The notes beneath the pieces were generated by a model that was not told the DNA's origin, ran no database searches, and worked only from the letters and a program-made list of their open reading frames with translations. Below are positions 45,984 through 55,693 of a DNA stretch of 64,000 bases, in pieces. The stretch spans positions 304,461-368,460 of the forward strand of contig NZ_LITU01000081.1 in assembly GCF_001280595.1 (NCBI RefSeq), given 5' to 3'. The first letter of the stretch is position 1. Every line of letters begins with the position of its first letter. This DNA comes from Paenibacillus xylanivorans (lineage in GTDB: Bacteria > Bacillota > Bacilli > Paenibacillales > Paenibacillaceae). A program made the position numbers and the translations under genes.

Positions 45984-46682
45984 TTGAGTGAAGATCTGAA
46001 GCAGTTACAACACAAACTTCAAATCAAATTTGACAACAGGCAGCTTTTAAAACAAGCGTTTACCCATGCTTCATATGTAAACGAACACCGGTTCAGTCAG
46101 CATCAGGATAACGAGCGTCTGGAGTTTCTAGGCGACGCGGTACTGGAACTGACTGTGTCGGAATACTTGTATCACTTGTTTCCTAACCGGCCGGAGGGTG
46201 AATTAACTAAGCTGCGGGCATCGATTGTCTGTGAGCCTTCCCTCGTCAAATTTGCTGAAGCGTTGGGTTTTGGGCAGTATGTACTTCTTGGTAAAGGTGA
46301 GGAACTGACGGGAGGACGAACAAGACCGGCTTTATTAGCGGATGTGTTTGAATCTTTCATCGGTGCATTATATCTGGATCAGGGGTTGGCGCCTGTCCGG
46401 ACATTTCTGGATCAGCATGTATTTCCGTTAATCGTTCTGGGTAGCAAGCTGCAAATGAGCGATTACAAAACGGAATTGCAGGAACTCACTCAGCATCACA
46501 ATATGGGAGCTCTTGAATACCGTATCGTTGAGGAACGGGGCCCTGCCCATGAACGGGAGTTTGTCTCCGAGGTCCATATGGGTCAAGAACGGCTTGGCAG
46601 AGGTACAGGACGTTCCAAAAAGGAAGCCGAGCAACAGGCTGCATCCGCAGCACTGGATCGACTGAAGCTTCCGGAAGCCTGA
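45984..46682 (+). CDS. rnc: Ribonuclease III
   Basis: RNase III cuts double-stranded RNA, including rRNA precursors and SRP RNA. The 232-residue protein has the signature NERLEFLGDAVLEL, the second acidic site FESFIGALYLDQG and a C-terminal dsRNA-binding domain (YKTELQELTQ, GTGRSKKEAEQQAASAAL). TTG 45984 is preferred, with AAGGGGC 9 bases upstream; a longer frame from 45813 overlaps fabF and lacks family support. Confidence 0.95.
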   Translation: MSEDLKQLQHKLQIKFDNRQLLKQAFTHASYVNEHRFSQHQDNERLEFLGDAVLELTVSEYLYHLFPNRPEGELTKLRASIVCEPSLVKFAEALGFGQYVLLGKGEELTGGRTRPALLADVFESFIGALYLDQGLAPVRTFLDQHVFPLIVLGSKLQMSDYKTELQELTQHHNMGALEYRIVEERGPAHEREFVSEVHMGQERLGRGTGRSKKEAEQQAASAALDRLKLPEA

Positions 46683-46711
46683 GCTTTACCGTAAGCGCAT
46701 AGACAAACGAA

Positions 46712-46780
46712 GAGCAAAGAGCAGCCCGCGGGTCCGCCTGGCGGAATTTATCGGCCGGACTGCTTTTTGCTCTTTTTTTT
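46712..46780 (+). terminator. Terminator after rnc
   Basis: GAGCAAAGAGCAG pairs with CTGCTTTTTGCTC around a structured GC-rich loop, then eight T's. Confidence 0.85.
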
Positions 46781-46871
46781 GTAAGGAGGATCAGGATTTT
46801 CTTTTTCTGATCGATAACTAGGCGCTGAATGCAACACTTGAAATTTGCAAGAGGAGGTGACGGGAAACCCT

Positions 46872-49800
46872 ATGTTTTTAAAACGGATTGAACTGGGTGG
46901 ATTCAAGTCATTCGCCGACAAAACGGAAATGGAATTCGTTCGTGGCATAACCGCTGTTGTGGGACCGAACGGAAGTGGGAAAAGTAACATTTCAGACGGT
47001 ATACGCTGGGTTCTTGGGGAGCAAAGCGCGAAATCACTGCGTGGCGGCAAGATGGAAGATATCATTTTTGCCGGTAGTGATGCACGGAAGGCTGTTAATT
47101 ATGGTGAAGTTTCGTTGACGCTGGATAACGAAGATCATGCGCTTGCTTTGGATTTTGGTGAAGTGACGGTAACGCGTCGTGTACATCGCAGCGGAGACAG
47201 TGAATATTTTATCAACAAGCAGTCGTGTCGTTTGAAGGATATTACGGAATTGTTTATGGATACCGGCATCGGAAAGGAAGCTTACTCGATTATTGGACAG
47301 GGACGAATCGAAGAGATTCTGAGTACCCGTTCAGAGGATCGCAGGGGGATCTTTGAAGAGGCATCAGGTATTGTTAAATATAAATCTCGCAAGCGGGATG
47401 CTACTCGTAAACTGGATGAGACGGAACAGAATTTATTGCGCATTCATGATCTGGTCACCGAGCTGGAAGACCAGATTGGTCCGTTAAAGGAACAATCGGA
47501 AAAAGCGATCCACTACAAGGAATTGCGTGGACAGCTGAAATCACAGGAAATCTCCATGTATGTGTATCAGATCGAACAAATTCACGCTTCCTGGAGCAAA
47601 GCAAATCAACGACTCGAATCGTTGAAACAGGAAGAAGTCGGGTTGGCTGCCATCGTCTCGACTCATGATGCCAAGCTGGAAAGTGATCGGAATGCACTGC
47701 GTACGCTGGAAACGGAGACAGAACAGCTGCAATCCGCCTTACTGCAATTCAGTGAAGCAACGGAGAAAAGCGAAGGACACGGGGAACTGCTCAAGGAGCG
47801 TTCACGTCATCTGCAGACGAACCAGGAACAGCTTAGAGTGACGCTTGCGGCGAGTGAAGAGAGACATCGGGAGCGTGAAGCCGAGTTACTGGCATTACGT
47901 GAAAAGTTTGCCAAACTTGAGCTTGAACTGAGTGATGTGAGAAATCGACTGTCCGAAGAAGAGGCCAAACTCATCGGTGTCACGGGCGGCATTAGCCAAC
48001 AGCAAGAGGAAAGTCTCAAGGGCAACTTGCTGGAGCTGATGAATCAGATGGCTCAGACACGAAATGAAATTCGTTACGCGGACCAACAGAAAGAGACGTT
48101 GGAGCGACGAATGAATCGCGCGACGGAGGAATCCGGCAAGTGGGAAGGCCAGAAGGAAACGCTGGAAGCCCGCAAAACGGAGATTGAGAAAAAGGTCGTT
48201 CGCTTGGGCAAGGAAATCAGTGATCTGCGCGGTGGATATATTACGGAAAGTGAACGTCTCCAGTCGTTGCAGAAGTTGCTTGAAGAAAGCCGGGGAACTG
48301 TCCGTAAATGGGAACAGAAGCGTGAAGCTCAGGTTTCTCGCCGCGATACAATGAAAGAAATGCAGGATGATTTCGACGGTTTCATGCTGGGTGTCAAAGA
48401 AGTTCTTAAGGCATCACGTAAAGGTACACTGAACGGGGTTCATGGAGCCGTTGCAGAGCTCGTTAAAGTGCCTGAGAAGATTGAGCTTGCGGTAGAGACA
48501 GCGATGGGAGCTTCTTTGCAGCATGTCGTTATGGAGAATGAATCGGTTTCCAGACAGGCGATCGCTTTTCTGAAACAACGTCAATTGGGCAGAGCTACGT
48601 TCCTCCCGCTGGATGTTATTCGTCCACGTACCATTGGTGCGGGTGAACGTTCAATGATTGAAGGCATGGATGGGTTTGTGGGCATTGGTGCGGATCTCGT
48701 ACAATACGAATCCCGATATGCTTCGATCATTGGAAGCTTGCTCGGAAATGTCATTATTGCGGAGAAGCTGGAGGATGCCAACAAGATCGCGGCTCGCTGC
48801 CAATATCGTTTCCGGGTCGTAACTCTGGAAGGCGATGTAGTGAACGCGGGTGGTTCAATGACCGGTGGTAGCCAGCACAAGAAAAATGTAAGTCTGCTCA
48901 GCCGAAAACGGCAGCTGGACCAGCTGGATCAGGATATTTTAGACACCGAGAATCAAATTGTAAAACTGCATCGCAGTGTGGATGATGTGAAAACTCAACT
49001 GGAGCAGTGTCAGGATAAGCTGGACGAGCTGCGTCAGTCTGGAGACGACACCCGGAATGCAGAACAGCAGGCTTCAATGGAAATGAAGCAGGTTGAGCAT
49101 GAGCTGCGTCACGTGCTGGAACAGGTTGCGGTAGCCGGGCAGGAAAAGAGCGGGTTTACCGAGGAAATCAAAGAGATGGATACAGCCCGTGATGTCGCTG
49201 TGAAGAAGCTGGAGCAGCTTGAGGAAGAAGAGAAAGCGACCCATCGTGCCATTCATGCCGCAGAGTTTGCCCGTAAAGCGAATGAATCCGCGAAGGAGGA
49301 ATTGCAGACCCAGCTTACCGAACTGAAAGTACGAGAAGGTAAACTGGATCAGGAGCGATTCTCCAACGAGGAGCAACTGCGGCGTCTGGAGCGTGAGGTG
49401 GATTCACTGGTGAAGGATCTTCGTCAAAATCGCACGCTACTGGCCTCCATGGAAGCCGATCTGAAGAAAACAGAGACTGAGAGTGTCAAACAGATTGAAG
49501 ATCTTAACCAATACAAGCTGAAAAAAGCAGAATCTGCGCAGGAGCTGGACTTCAAGCGTGCTGCCCGAAGCGAGCTCTCGAAGAGGCTTGAGCTTGCCGA
49601 GAGTGAAACCAAGGAACAGCGCACACAACTGAAAGCTGTGGAGGAACAGATGCGCCAAACGGAGATTTCCGTGAACAGACTTGATGTTGAACTGGAAAAT
49701 ATTTTGCGCAAACTGATGGATGAGTATGAGCTCGGCTATGAACTTGCCAAAGAGCGTTATCCAGTACCTGAAGATGTGGAGAGCACACAAGCTGAGGTCC

Positions 49801-50441
49801 AGAAACTGAAGCGCAGCATTACAGCTCTCGGCGACGTCAATCTCGGAGCCATCGAGGAGTTTCAGCGGGTTAACGAACGATATGAGTTCCTCAGCACGCA
49901 GAAGAATGACCTGGTCGAAGCCAAAACAACGTTGTATCAGGTCATTCGAGAAATGGAAGACGAGATGGCTAAACGGTTCAAGACAACGTTTGATGCGATT
50001 CGCCGGGAGTTCGGCACCGTCTTCACCAAGCTGTTTGGTGGGGGACGTGCGGATCTTGTCCTGATGGACCCTGAGCGATTGCTGGACACAGGCATTGATA
50101 TCGTCGCCCAGCCACCAGGCAAAAAGCTGCAAAACCTGCAGCTATTATCCGGTGGGGAACGAGCTTTGACAGCGATGGCACTTTTATTCGCTATACTGCA
50201 TGTTAAGCCTGTACCGTTCTGCGTATTGGATGAAGTCGAAGCAGCGCTGGATGAAGCCAATGTGGTTCGTTTTGCCCAGTATTTGCGTGAGTTCTCGGAA
50301 CAAACACAATTCATCGTCGTTACACACCGCAAAGGCACGATGGAAGAAGCGGATGTGCTGTATGGAGTCACGATGGAAGAGGGCGGAGTATCCAAACTCG
50401 TTTCGGTTAAACTGGAAGATGAGGAAGCTGTCATTGCCTAA
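46872..50441 (+). CDS. smc: Chromosome segregation protein SMC
   Basis: SMC compacts and segregates the chromosome with ScpA and ScpB. The 1189-residue protein has Walker A GPNGSGKSN (31-39), two long coiled coils, a central hinge (about 510-670, HGAVAELVKVPEKIELAVE ... GDVVNAGGSMTGG), the ABC signature LSGGERALTAMALLFAI and Walker B PFCVLDEVEAALDE. ATG 46872 has GAGGAGGTGA about 11 bases upstream. The order rnc-smc-ftsY is the Bacillus order. Confidence 0.97.
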   Translation: MFLKRIELGGFKSFADKTEMEFVRGITAVVGPNGSGKSNISDGIRWVLGEQSAKSLRGGKMEDIIFAGSDARKAVNYGEVSLTLDNEDHALALDFGEVTVTRRVHRSGDSEYFINKQSCRLKDITELFMDTGIGKEAYSIIGQGRIEEILSTRSEDRRGIFEEASGIVKYKSRKRDATRKLDETEQNLLRIHDLVTELEDQIGPLKEQSEKAIHYKELRGQLKSQEISMYVYQIEQIHASWSKANQRLESLKQEEVGLAAIVSTHDAKLESDRNALRTLETETEQLQSALLQFSEATEKSEGHGELLKERSRHLQTNQEQLRVTLAASEERHREREAELLALREKFAKLELELSDVRNRLSEEEAKLIGVTGGISQQQEESLKGNLLELMNQMAQTRNEIRYADQQKETLERRMNRATEESGKWEGQKETLEARKTEIEKKVVRLGKEISDLRGGYITESERLQSLQKLLEESRGTVRKWEQKREAQVSRRDTMKEMQDDFDGFMLGVKEVLKASRKGTLNGVHGAVAELVKVPEKIELAVETAMGASLQHVVMENESVSRQAIAFLKQRQLGRATFLPLDVIRPRTIGAGERSMIEGMDGFVGIGADLVQYESRYASIIGSLLGNVIIAEKLEDANKIAARCQYRFRVVTLEGDVVNAGGSMTGGSQHKKNVSLLSRKRQLDQLDQDILDTENQIVKLHRSVDDVKTQLEQCQDKLDELRQSGDDTRNAEQQASMEMKQVEHELRHVLEQVAVAGQEKSGFTEEIKEMDTARDVAVKKLEQLEEEEKATHRAIHAAEFARKANESAKEELQTQLTELKVREGKLDQERFSNEEQLRRLEREVDSLVKDLRQNRTLLASMEADLKKTETESVKQIEDLNQYKLKKAESAQELDFKRAARSELSKRLELAESETKEQRTQLKAVEEQMRQTEISVNRLDVELENILRKLMDEYELGYELAKERYPVPEDVESTQAEVQKLKRSITALGDVNLGAIEEFQRVNERYEFLSTQKNDLVEAKTTLYQVIREMEDEMAKRFKTTFDAIRREFGTVFTKLFGGGRADLVLMDPERLLDTGIDIVAQPPGKKLQNLQLLSGGERALTAMALLFAILHVKPVPFCVLDEVEAALDEANVVRFAQYLREFSEQTQFIVVTHRKGTMEEADVLYGVTMEEGGVSKLVSVKLEDEEAVIA

Positions 50442-50515
50442 TCTTTGATTGATTGTCACACATGAACTCATCTAATATCATTTAAACTAAGAAATGTACA
50501 CGATGGAGGGGCTTT

Positions 50516-51529
50516 ATGAGTTTTTTTAAAAAGCTGAGAGACAGCATTGCAAGCAAAACGGAGTCGGTTACCAAACAGTTCAAGGACGGTTTGGAAAAGA
50601 CACGTAAAGGCCTTGTAGAGAAAGTGTCGGACCTCGTCATCCGTCGCAAAAAAATCGACGAGGAATTCTATGAAGAGTTGGAAGAGATTCTGATTGGAGC
50701 CGACGTAGGTGTCAATACGGTCATGAAATTGATCGAAGATCTGCGTGACGAAGTCAAAAAACGCAAAATTGAGGATGCGGCTGAACTACAGCCTGTATTG
50801 TCCGAAAAACTGACGGATTTGCTTCGTGGTGAGCAGAATAATGAACTGAAAATGAATCCGGATGGGATCACGGTCATTTTGTTTGTCGGTGTTAATGGTG
50901 TTGGTAAAACAACAACGATTGGCAAGCTGGCCCATCGCTTCAAACAGCAGGGTAAAAAGGTCATCATGGCAGCAGGCGATACGTTCCGCGCCGGAGCGAT
51001 TGAGCAGCTCGAAGTATGGGGACAACGTGCTGGTGTGGAAGTCATCAAGCAACAATCAGGTTCTGACCCTGCGGCTGTAATGTATGATGCGGTACAGGCT
51101 GCGAAGCAACGGGGTGCTGATGTGTTACTCTGTGATACAGCGGGCCGTCTTCAGAATAAATCCAATCTGATGGACGAACTTAACAAAATCTACCGTGTCA
51201 TTCAACGTGAAATTCCGGAAGCACCTCATGAAGTATTAATGGTGCTGGATGCAACTACAGGTCAGAATGCACTGAATCAGGCCAAACTCTTCGGAGAGAA
51301 GAGTGGGGTAACCGGATTGGTACTGACGAAGCTGGATGGTACGGCCAAAGGTGGAATCGTTGTTGCCATCCGTCAGGAGTTGGATCTGCCTGTGAAGCTG
51401 GTCGGACTCGGTGAGAAAATTGATGATCTGCAACCATTCGACTCGGAGCAATTTGTGCATGCGTTGTTTGCCGGATTGATTCAGGAACAGCCAGAGCAAA
51501 GCACAGAAGAAGAGGAATCCAATTCGTAG
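50516..51529 (+). CDS. ftsY: Signal recognition particle receptor FtsY
   Basis: FtsY docks SRP-bound ribosomes at the membrane. The 337-residue protein has a short basic N-terminal region (no long acidic A domain, as in other Firmicutes), the N domain, Walker A GVNGVGKTTT (125-134), DTAGR (207-211) and TKLDGTAKGG. GATGGAGGGGC precedes ATG 50516. An inverted repeat, not a typical terminator, follows. Confidence 0.97.
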   Translation: MSFFKKLRDSIASKTESVTKQFKDGLEKTRKGLVEKVSDLVIRRKKIDEEFYEELEEILIGADVGVNTVMKLIEDLRDEVKKRKIEDAAELQPVLSEKLTDLLRGEQNNELKMNPDGITVILFVGVNGVGKTTTIGKLAHRFKQQGKKVIMAAGDTFRAGAIEQLEVWGQRAGVEVIKQQSGSDPAAVMYDAVQAAKQRGADVLLCDTAGRLQNKSNLMDELNKIYRVIQREIPEAPHEVLMVLDATTGQNALNQAKLFGEKSGVTGLVLTKLDGTAKGGIVVAIRQELDLPVKLVGLGEKIDDLQPFDSEQFVHALFAGLIQEQPEQSTEEEESNS

Positions 51530-51555
51530 TCGTTAAATAAATCAATATTTTTGAC

Positions 51556-51610
51556 CGTATTGCCACTGATATACGTGATAAGTGTCACGTGTTATATCAG
51601 TGGCAATACG
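51556..51610. repeat. Long inverted repeat between ftsY and trhA
   Basis: The 18-base arms CGTATTGCCACTGATATA (51556-51573) and 51593-51610 are perfect reverse complements, with an inner 5-bp stem CGTGA/TCACG. No U tract follows on either strand. TATAAT (51613-51618) lies just after it, so the repeat covers the -35 region of the trhA promoter. Confidence 0.85.
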
Positions 51611-51662
51611 TGTATAATGAAATGAAATAGGCAATTCCTCAGGATTAGAAAGGACGGTTGAA

Positions 51663-52310
51663 ATGGCCAATACCTATACCTATTCCCGCCGTGAAGAAGT
51701 CGCCAATGCGGTGACACATGGTATCGGCGCTGCGCTCAGTGTAGCTGCACTGGTGCTATTAATTGTATTTTCCAGTATGAAAGGCACAGCCTGGCATGTG
51801 GTCAGTTTCACGATCTACGGGATCACGATGCTGCTGCTTTATACAAGCTCAACACTCGTGCATGCATGGAAAGATGGAAAAGTAAAAGATTTATTTGAAA
51901 TTTTTGACCATTCTTCAATTTATTTGTTTATTGCGGGATCATACACTCCGCTTTTGTTTATTGCTGTTCGCGGCACGCTCGGCTGGAGCTTGTTCGGTGT
52001 GATCTGGGCAATTGCATTATTCGGCGTGATCTTTAAGGCGTTTTTCACGAAAAAGTTTCTATTCATGTCCACGATTTTCTATATTGCGATGGGCTGGCTC
52101 ATCATTATTGCTTGGCAACCACTTGTGGCTGCCATTCCTACAGGCGGAATCGTGCTGCTGGTTGCTGGAGGACTGATGTATACGCTAGGTACACTTTTTT
52201 ATGTGTGGCGTGGTTTTCCGTACCACCATGCGATCTGGCATCTCTTTGTGCTGGCAGGCAGTATTCTTCATTTCTTTATGGTATTAATATACCTGACTCC
52301 TCTTCGCTAG
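51663..52310 (+). CDS. trhA: Hemolysin III / PAQR family membrane protein TrhA
   Basis: The 215-residue protein has seven membrane helices and the PAQR zinc-site residues: EEVANAVTHGIGAALS, FDHSSIYLFIAGSYTP and the C-terminal PYHHAIWHLFVLAGS. These proteins influence membrane lipid homeostasis and fluidity (TrhA in Bacillus), a theme that fits the lipid genes nearby, although it is its own transcription unit. GAAAGGACGGTTGAA precedes ATG 51663. It is not found between ftsY and ylxM in Bacillus subtilis. Confidence 0.9.
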   Translation: MANTYTYSRREEVANAVTHGIGAALSVAALVLLIVFSSMKGTAWHVVSFTIYGITMLLLYTSSTLVHAWKDGKVKDLFEIFDHSSIYLFIAGSYTPLLFIAVRGTLGWSLFGVIWAIALFGVIFKAFFTKKFLFMSTIFYIAMGWLIIIAWQPLVAAIPTGGIVLLVAGGLMYTLGTLFYVWRGFPYHHAIWHLFVLAGSILHFFMVLIYLTPLR

Positions 52311-52329
52311 GGGCGTGGTAGGTCATGTG

Positions 52330-52371
52330 AAACGAATCGGCTCCACCTGGGGAGACGCATTCGTTTTTTGT
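52330..52371 (+). terminator. Terminator after trhA
   Basis: AACGAATCGGCTCC pairs imperfectly with GGAGACGCATTCGTT, then T's. Confidence 0.75.
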
Positions 52372-52487
52372 TCTATATAAAGGACAAAGCAGGCTGTAAT
52401 TTACAGTAGATGAATGGCTGAGATCAACCGTGTAGGCACGAAATATGAGCTCCAGATGGACGTTTTTATTGTGACAAGTATTTTTGC

Positions 52488-52516
52488 TTGACAACCTGAT
52501 TTGTTTTAGGTATTAT
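52488..52516 (+). promoter_or_regulatory. ylxM-ffh promoter
   Basis: TTGACA (52488-52493), a 17-base spacer and TATTAT (52511-52516), 55 bases before ylxM. Confidence 0.75.
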
Positions 52517-52571
52517 TAGGAACGTTGCAAGAGTGTAAAGTGTTTTTCCTTGACGAAGGGAGTGCCCCGAT

Positions 52572-52922
52572 ATGAGTCAAGAAAACCGGCTTGAGAAAAC
52601 AAACCGGATTAACTTGCTGTTTGCTTTCTATGAACTGTTGCTTACCGAGAAACAGCAGACTTTTCTGAAGTACTACTTTCATGATGATTTCTCACTTGGT
52701 GAAATTGCAGCCGAGTTCGAGATCAGCCGCCAGGCGGTATACGAGCATATCAAGCGTGCCGAACAAGTGCTGGAAAATTACGAAAGCAAGCTTGGCTTGC
52801 TGGAGAAGCACGAACGACGCAACCGTAATCTTGAAGATTTGCAAAATGCATTGGAGCGCGCAGGCGTTTCCATTGATAACAACCAACAAATAAACGATAT
52901 TGTTCATCAGCTTAGAGAATAG
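52572..52922 (+). CDS. ylxM: YlxM family HTH protein (UPF0122), SRP accessory
   Basis: The 116-residue protein has a sigma-70 region 4-like HTH (FSLGEIAAEFEISRQAVYEHIKRAEQVL) and a charged C-terminal helix. YlxM is always found just before ffh; in streptococci it binds SRP RNA and Ffh and tunes GTPase activity. GAAGGGAG precedes ATG 52572. It lies 65 bases before ffh in the same operon. Confidence 0.92.
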   Translation: MSQENRLEKTNRINLLFAFYELLLTEKQQTFLKYYFHDDFSLGEIAAEFEISRQAVYEHIKRAEQVLENYESKLGLLEKHERRNRNLEDLQNALERAGVSIDNNQQINDIVHQLRE

Positions 52923-52987
52923 TTCGTAAGAGTTGAACGAAACGTATCGGTCCTGAAAACAGTATTACAGCTTAAGGAGGTGGGATC

Positions 52988-54364
52988 ATGGCATTTGAAG
53001 GATTAACGACCCGATTGCAGAATGTGTTCAGCAAGCTGCGCGGCAAAGGCAAGGTGTCTGATGAAGATGTGGCCGAAGCTATGCGCGAGGTACGTCTGGC
53101 ATTGCTCGAAGCGGATGTAAACTTCAAAGTGGTCAAGGAATTCATCGCCAAGGTGAAAGAGAAGGCTGTTGGCAAAGAAGTGATGGAGAGCTTCACGCCC
53201 GGAATGGTCATTATCGACATCGTAAACAAGGAATTGACGGATTTGATGGGTGGAAGCCAGTCGAAGCTGGCCAAAGCCAACAAACCGCCTACGGTACTGA
53301 TGATGGTTGGTTTGCAGGGTGCGGGTAAAACGACCACATCCGGTAAACTGGCTAAGATGCTGCAAAAGCAAAATAGCAGACCGTTACTTGTTGCAGGAGA
53401 TATTTATCGTCCAGCAGCGATCAAGCAGTTGCAAGTGCTCGGCGAGCAGATCAAAGCGCCAGTATTTACACTGGGCGATCAGACAAGCCCTGTAGAGATC
53501 GCACGTCAGGGTCTGCAGCATGCCAAAGACAACGGCAATGACTACGTCATTATTGATACGGCTGGACGTCTGCATGTCGATGAAGAACTGATGGAAGAGC
53601 TTCGGCAGATCCACAGCGCAGTAAATCCCGATGAAGTATTGCTTGTCGTGGACAGCATGACAGGTCAGGATGCCGTTAATGTGGCAGAACACTTTAACCA
53701 GCAGCTTAATCTGACTGGAGTGGTTCTGACTAAGCTTGATGGAGATACTCGTGGTGGTGCTGCGCTTTCTGTTAAAGCAGTCACTGGTTGTCCAATCAAG
53801 TTCGCTTCCCTTGGCGAGAAACTGGACGCACTTGAACCTTTCCATCCAGAGCGTATGGCTTCGCGGATTCTCGGTATGGGCGACATGCTCTCTCTGATAG
53901 AGAAGGCGCAGTCCAACATTGATACCGATAAAGCCAAGGAAATGGAACGTAAGATGCGTAATGCAGAATTCACGTTCGAAGATTTCCTGGAGCAGATGGA
54001 TCAGGTGAAGAAGCTGGGGCCAATCGATCAGATTATGGATATGATTCCTGGTATGGGCAAGATGAAACAAGCCAAGGACCTGAAGGTTGATGATAAACAG
54101 ATGGGCCGGATCGAAGCGATCGTGTACTCCATGACGACCGAGGAGAAACGTAACCCGGATATGATCAACCATAGCCGGCGGAAGCGGATTGCTACAGGTA
54201 GTGGAACATCCTTGGCCGAAGTAAACCGTCTGATCAAGCAGTTTGATGAGATGCGCCGCATGATGAAACAGTTCTCGGATATGATGGGACCTAAAGGCGG
54301 CAAAAATAAAGCGATGAAGCAGCTTAAGGGTCTGGGCAAAGGAATGAAGTTTCCTTTCCGTTGA
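52988..54364 (+). CDS. ffh: Signal recognition particle protein Ffh
   Basis: Ffh binds signal peptides and SRP RNA. The 458-residue protein has the N domain, Walker A GLQGAGKTT (108-116), DTAGR (190-194), TKLDGDTRGG (248-257) and a Met-rich M domain from about 325 (MDMIPGMGKM, MRRMMKQFSDMMGPKGG). AAGGAGGTGGGATC precedes ATG 52988. Confidence 0.97.
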   Translation: MAFEGLTTRLQNVFSKLRGKGKVSDEDVAEAMREVRLALLEADVNFKVVKEFIAKVKEKAVGKEVMESFTPGMVIIDIVNKELTDLMGGSQSKLAKANKPPTVLMMVGLQGAGKTTTSGKLAKMLQKQNSRPLLVAGDIYRPAAIKQLQVLGEQIKAPVFTLGDQTSPVEIARQGLQHAKDNGNDYVIIDTAGRLHVDEELMEELRQIHSAVNPDEVLLVVDSMTGQDAVNVAEHFNQQLNLTGVVLTKLDGDTRGGAALSVKAVTGCPIKFASLGEKLDALEPFHPERMASRILGMGDMLSLIEKAQSNIDTDKAKEMERKMRNAEFTFEDFLEQMDQVKKLGPIDQIMDMIPGMGKMKQAKDLKVDDKQMGRIEAIVYSMTTEEKRNPDMINHSRRKRIATGSGTSLAEVNRLIKQFDEMRRMMKQFSDMMGPKGGKNKAMKQLKGLGKGMKFPFR

Positions 54365-54418
54365 TTCCAATCGCAGCTGAACGATATACAGATTTCATTG
54401 AAGGAGGTGAATTTTCAA

Positions 54419-54691
54419 ATGGCAGTTCGTATTCGTCTGAAACGTATGGGTGCTCACAAAGCTCCTTTCTACCGCGTAGTGGTATCGGATTCCCGTTCCC
54501 CACGTGACGGTCGTTTTATCGAGGAGATCGGTTACTACAACCCGGTTGAACAACCGGCTGTTGTTAAGATCGATGAAGATAAAGCATTGCAATGGCTTCA
54601 AAACGGTGCACAAGCATCCGACACTGTCCGCAACTTGCTAAGCAAAGCGGGCGTGATGAAGAAGTTCCACGAGTCTAAATTGACTAAATAA
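54419..54691 (+). CDS. rpsP: 30S ribosomal protein S16
   Basis: The 90-residue protein reads AVRIRLKRMGAHKAPFYRVV, SPRDGRFIEEIGYYNP, typical of S16. AAGGAGGTGA ends 8 bases before ATG 54419. It is followed by khpA after 23 bases. Confidence 0.97.
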   Translation: MAVRIRLKRMGAHKAPFYRVVVSDSRSPRDGRFIEEIGYYNPVEQPAVVKIDEDKALQWLQNGAQASDTVRNLLSKAGVMKKFHESKLTK

Positions 54692-54714
54692 GGTGCTGAT
54701 TCGGAGGGTCATCT

Positions 54715-54945
54715 ATGGAAGAATTAGTAAGCATAATTGCTAAGGCTTTGGTCGATCATCCGGAAGATGTGGCGGTTCGGACGGTTGAGAAAGATCGGCT
54801 TGTTGTATATGAGTTAACCGTTCATCCTGACGATGTTGGGAAAGTGATTGGTAAACAGGGACGAATCGCAAAGTCTCTTCGTACGGTCGTCACATCAGCA
54901 GCAGTTAAGATGGATAAGCGGGTAACCGTCGATATCATATCTTAA
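54715..54945 (+). CDS. khpA: KH-domain RNA-binding protein KhpA
   Basis: The 76-residue single KH domain has the GKVIGKQGRIAKSL loop. KhpA pairs with KhpB (Jag/EloR) and affects cell elongation and RNA turnover in Gram-positives. The place between rpsP and rimM is conserved (ylqC). Confidence 0.94.
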   Translation: MEELVSIIAKALVDHPEDVAVRTVEKDRLVVYELTVHPDDVGKVIGKQGRIAKSLRTVVTSAAVKMDKRVTVDIIS

Positions 54946-54951
54946 AGATAT

Positions 54952-54993
54952 ACGAAAGGGGGTTAGGATGCATGTCCTAGCCCCTTTTCGTGC
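54952..54993 (+). terminator. Terminator after khpA
   Basis: ACGAAAGGGGGTTAGGA pairs with TCCTAGCCCCTTTTCGT around a short loop; little U tract follows, so partial read-through is likely. Confidence 0.6.
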
Positions 54994-55179
54994 ATGCTGA
55001 AACTTAAATAATAGAATTGAAATAGCTCGTCAAGTATGATTATCTGCGGAAGTAGTGAGGGTACGGAATCGATTCTGAAGAAGCGTTAGGATAACAGCGA
55101 TCCGAAGAACGATCCGTAACCGGAACGGCCGCAGGGATCACATATGAGTACCAATATGAATGGATTGTAGGAGGAAAGT

Positions 55180-55692
55180 ATGGCAGAGTTTATGAATGTA
55201 GGTAAAATCGTCAATACGCATGGAATTCGCGGCGAGGTGAGAATCATGCCTTTAACTGATTTCCCGGAAGTGCGTTTTGCGAAAAATGCAGAGTTGTTTT
55301 TCTTTACACCAGATAATCATCCAGTCATGGTTAACGTGGAATCTGCACGTTTGCATAAGAATATGTATATTCTTCGTCTGAAAGAGTATGGCAATATTAA
55401 TGAAGTAGAAAAGTTTAAGGGTGGCATGGCCAAAGTGTTGAAAGAAAATTTGGCTGAGCTGGAAGAGAATGAATACTACTTCCACCAAATTGTTGGATGT
55501 GCGGTCATTACAGATGAAGGTGAAACACTTGGAACCATCTCTGAGATTTTGACTCCGGGCGCGAACGACGTATGGGTTGTCAAAACACCGGCAGGCAAAG
55601 AAATCCTGCTTCCGGTCATCGATGATGTTGTTCTTGATGTGGACGTTGATCAGCAGCAGGTCAAGGTTCACCTGATGGAAGGGCTGCTGTAA
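55180..55692 (+). CDS. rimM: Ribosome maturation factor RimM
   Basis: RimM helps mature the 30S head by binding S19. The 170-residue protein has the N-terminal RimM barrel (VGKIVNTHGIRGEVRI) and a C-terminal PRC barrel (YYFHQIVGCAV, PGANDVWVVKTPAGKEILLP). TAGGAGGAAAG precedes ATG 55180. The 234 bases before it contain the khpA terminator and no gene. It ends one base before trmD. Confidence 0.96.
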   Translation: MAEFMNVGKIVNTHGIRGEVRIMPLTDFPEVRFAKNAELFFFTPDNHPVMVNVESARLHKNMYILRLKEYGNINEVEKFKGGMAKVLKENLAELEENEYYFHQIVGCAVITDEGETLGTISEILTPGANDVWVVKTPAGKEILLPVIDDVVLDVDVDQQQVKVHLMEGLL

Positions 55693-55693
55693 C

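Noticed and set aside
55000..55179. Leader before rimM as a riboswitch
   Set aside because: Some pairing is possible, but no known core motif could be found by eye.
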